Of a stretch of 40,896 nt of DNA, positions 40,630 to 40,896 are shown piece by piece. Numbering within the stretch: position 1 is the stretch's first letter; each line of letters begins with the position of its first letter. Source of the DNA: Clostridia bacterium (GTDB lineage: Bacteria > Bacillota > Clostridia > Oscillospirales > Acutalibacteraceae). Position numbers and translations under genes: made by a program. Location: the NCBI GenBank assembly GCA_017549105.1, contig JAFYVN010000009.1:1-40896 (forward strand). The letters run 5' to 3'. Under the pieces are notes generated by a model. That model was not told the origin of the DNA, ran no database searches, and worked only from the letters and a program-made list of their open reading frames with translations.

Positions 40630-40658
40630 TTGACAAATGGGGAAGGATTTGATATTAT
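40630..40658 (+). promoter_or_regulatory. rRNA operon promoter
   Basis: Perfect TTGACA at 40630-40635, 17-base spacer and TATTAT at 40653-40658. Confidence 0.9.
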
Positions 40659-40664
40659 AGTCGA

Positions 40665-40868
40665 GCACTCCGCAAGAGAGCGGAGAGAAACGCACCTTGA
40701 AAATTAAACAACGATTCAAGAAAAAACCCTTGAAGATTAATTTGAGTATGTACTTTCAAGTACAGCAGTAATTCTCGTGAAGAACGAGGAAAAGATGTCA
40801 GTGAATGACATTTTGAGCGATTAAAGAGCTCTGAAAATGATTTGGACGCCGAAAGGTGTTTAGATAAG
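40665..40868 (+). promoter_or_regulatory. rRNA leader
   Basis: The transcribed leader contains hairpins CTCCGC/GCGGAG (40668-40685), TGTACTT/AAGTACA (40749-40764) and ATGTCA/TGACAT (40795-40811), and the clostridial-type sequence GCACCTTGAAAATTAAAC near 40691. These features are typical of pre-rRNA spacers where processing stems and antitermination elements lie. Confidence 0.75.
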
Positions 40869-40896
40869 ATTTTTAGAGAGTTTGATCCTGGCTCAG
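40869..40896 (+). rRNA. 16S ribosomal RNA, 5' end only
   Basis: AGAGTTTGATCCTGGCTCAG at 40877-40896 is the universal start of bacterial 16S rRNA (positions 8-27). The mature 5' end should lie about 8 bases earlier. The window ends here, so only the first 28 or so bases are present. Confidence 0.97.

Noticed and set aside
1-40896. Search for CRISPR arrays, tRNA genes, prophage or transposase genes
   Set aside because: No regularly spaced direct repeats, cloverleaf-like sequences, or recognisable transposase, integrase or phage structural proteins were seen by eye.

Overview
The window looks like a chromosomal contig end from a low-to-mid GC, gut-type clostridial Firmicute (Oscillospirales/Ruminococcaceae-like). 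The reasons are strong AGGAGG ribosome binding sites, TTGACA-17-TATAAT-type promoters, a rpsF-ssb-rpsR operon with a zinc-type S18, a minimal SufC/SufB pair, a split transketolase, and many secreted Thr/Pro/Glu-rich proteins. The contig stops at the first bases of a 16S rRNA gene (universal 5' motif at 40877-40896), a usual assembly break point. No tRNA gene, CRISPR array, transposase or phage gene was seen.

Layout. 1-3699 (minus): uvrC, then rsmD-coaD and a truncated coiled-coil V-ATPase-subunit-H-like gene. 3746-4970 (plus): rpsF-ssb-rpsR with a structured leader that may be the S6:S18 autoregulatory element. 5028-12375 (minus): rmuC, a GH3 beta-glucosidase and a 1154-residue secreted protein carrying two different metallophosphoesterase domains. 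12478-13895 (plus): three small membrane/secreted proteins of unknown function behind a strong promoter. 13901-14689: mtnN with a perfect palindrome on its -10 box. 14738-19849 (plus): the most intriguing operon, two duplicated SCP2-like proteins flanking a class III aminotransferase and a two-subunit transketolase. 19876-20796: a secreted protein with two C2HC zinc-finger-like motifs. 20866-22870 (minus): phospho-sugar mutase and a tiny sortase-substrate-like protein. 22908-25418 (plus): beta-propeller lipid/wall-facing protein, probable DUF4474 protein and Nudix hydrolase. 25578-29148: GLUG-repeat protein and subtilisin-like protease. 29197-33052: TetR regulator divergent from a 1048-residue MacB-like ABC transporter fusion. 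33181-36491: ComM-type ATPase and SufCB-like Fe-S assembly pair. 36539-40206: two more secreted proteins. 40630-40896: rRNA promoter, leader and start of 16S.

Three themes tie the window together. First, the SCP2/aminotransferase/transketolase operon chemically suggests ketol transfer onto an aldehyde followed by amination, giving a 2-amino-1,3-diol such as a sphingoid-type head; this is a hypothesis only. Second, six secreted proteins scattered over 35 kb finish in a short hydrophobic or amphipathic helix at the extreme C-terminus, usually after a low-complexity linker or Ig-like domain, suggesting a shared surface-retention or export signal that is not LPXTG-like. Third, some of these proteins have AT-rich N-terminal bodies joined to C-terminal parts that look native to this genome, suggesting domain shuffling onto a common C-terminal module.
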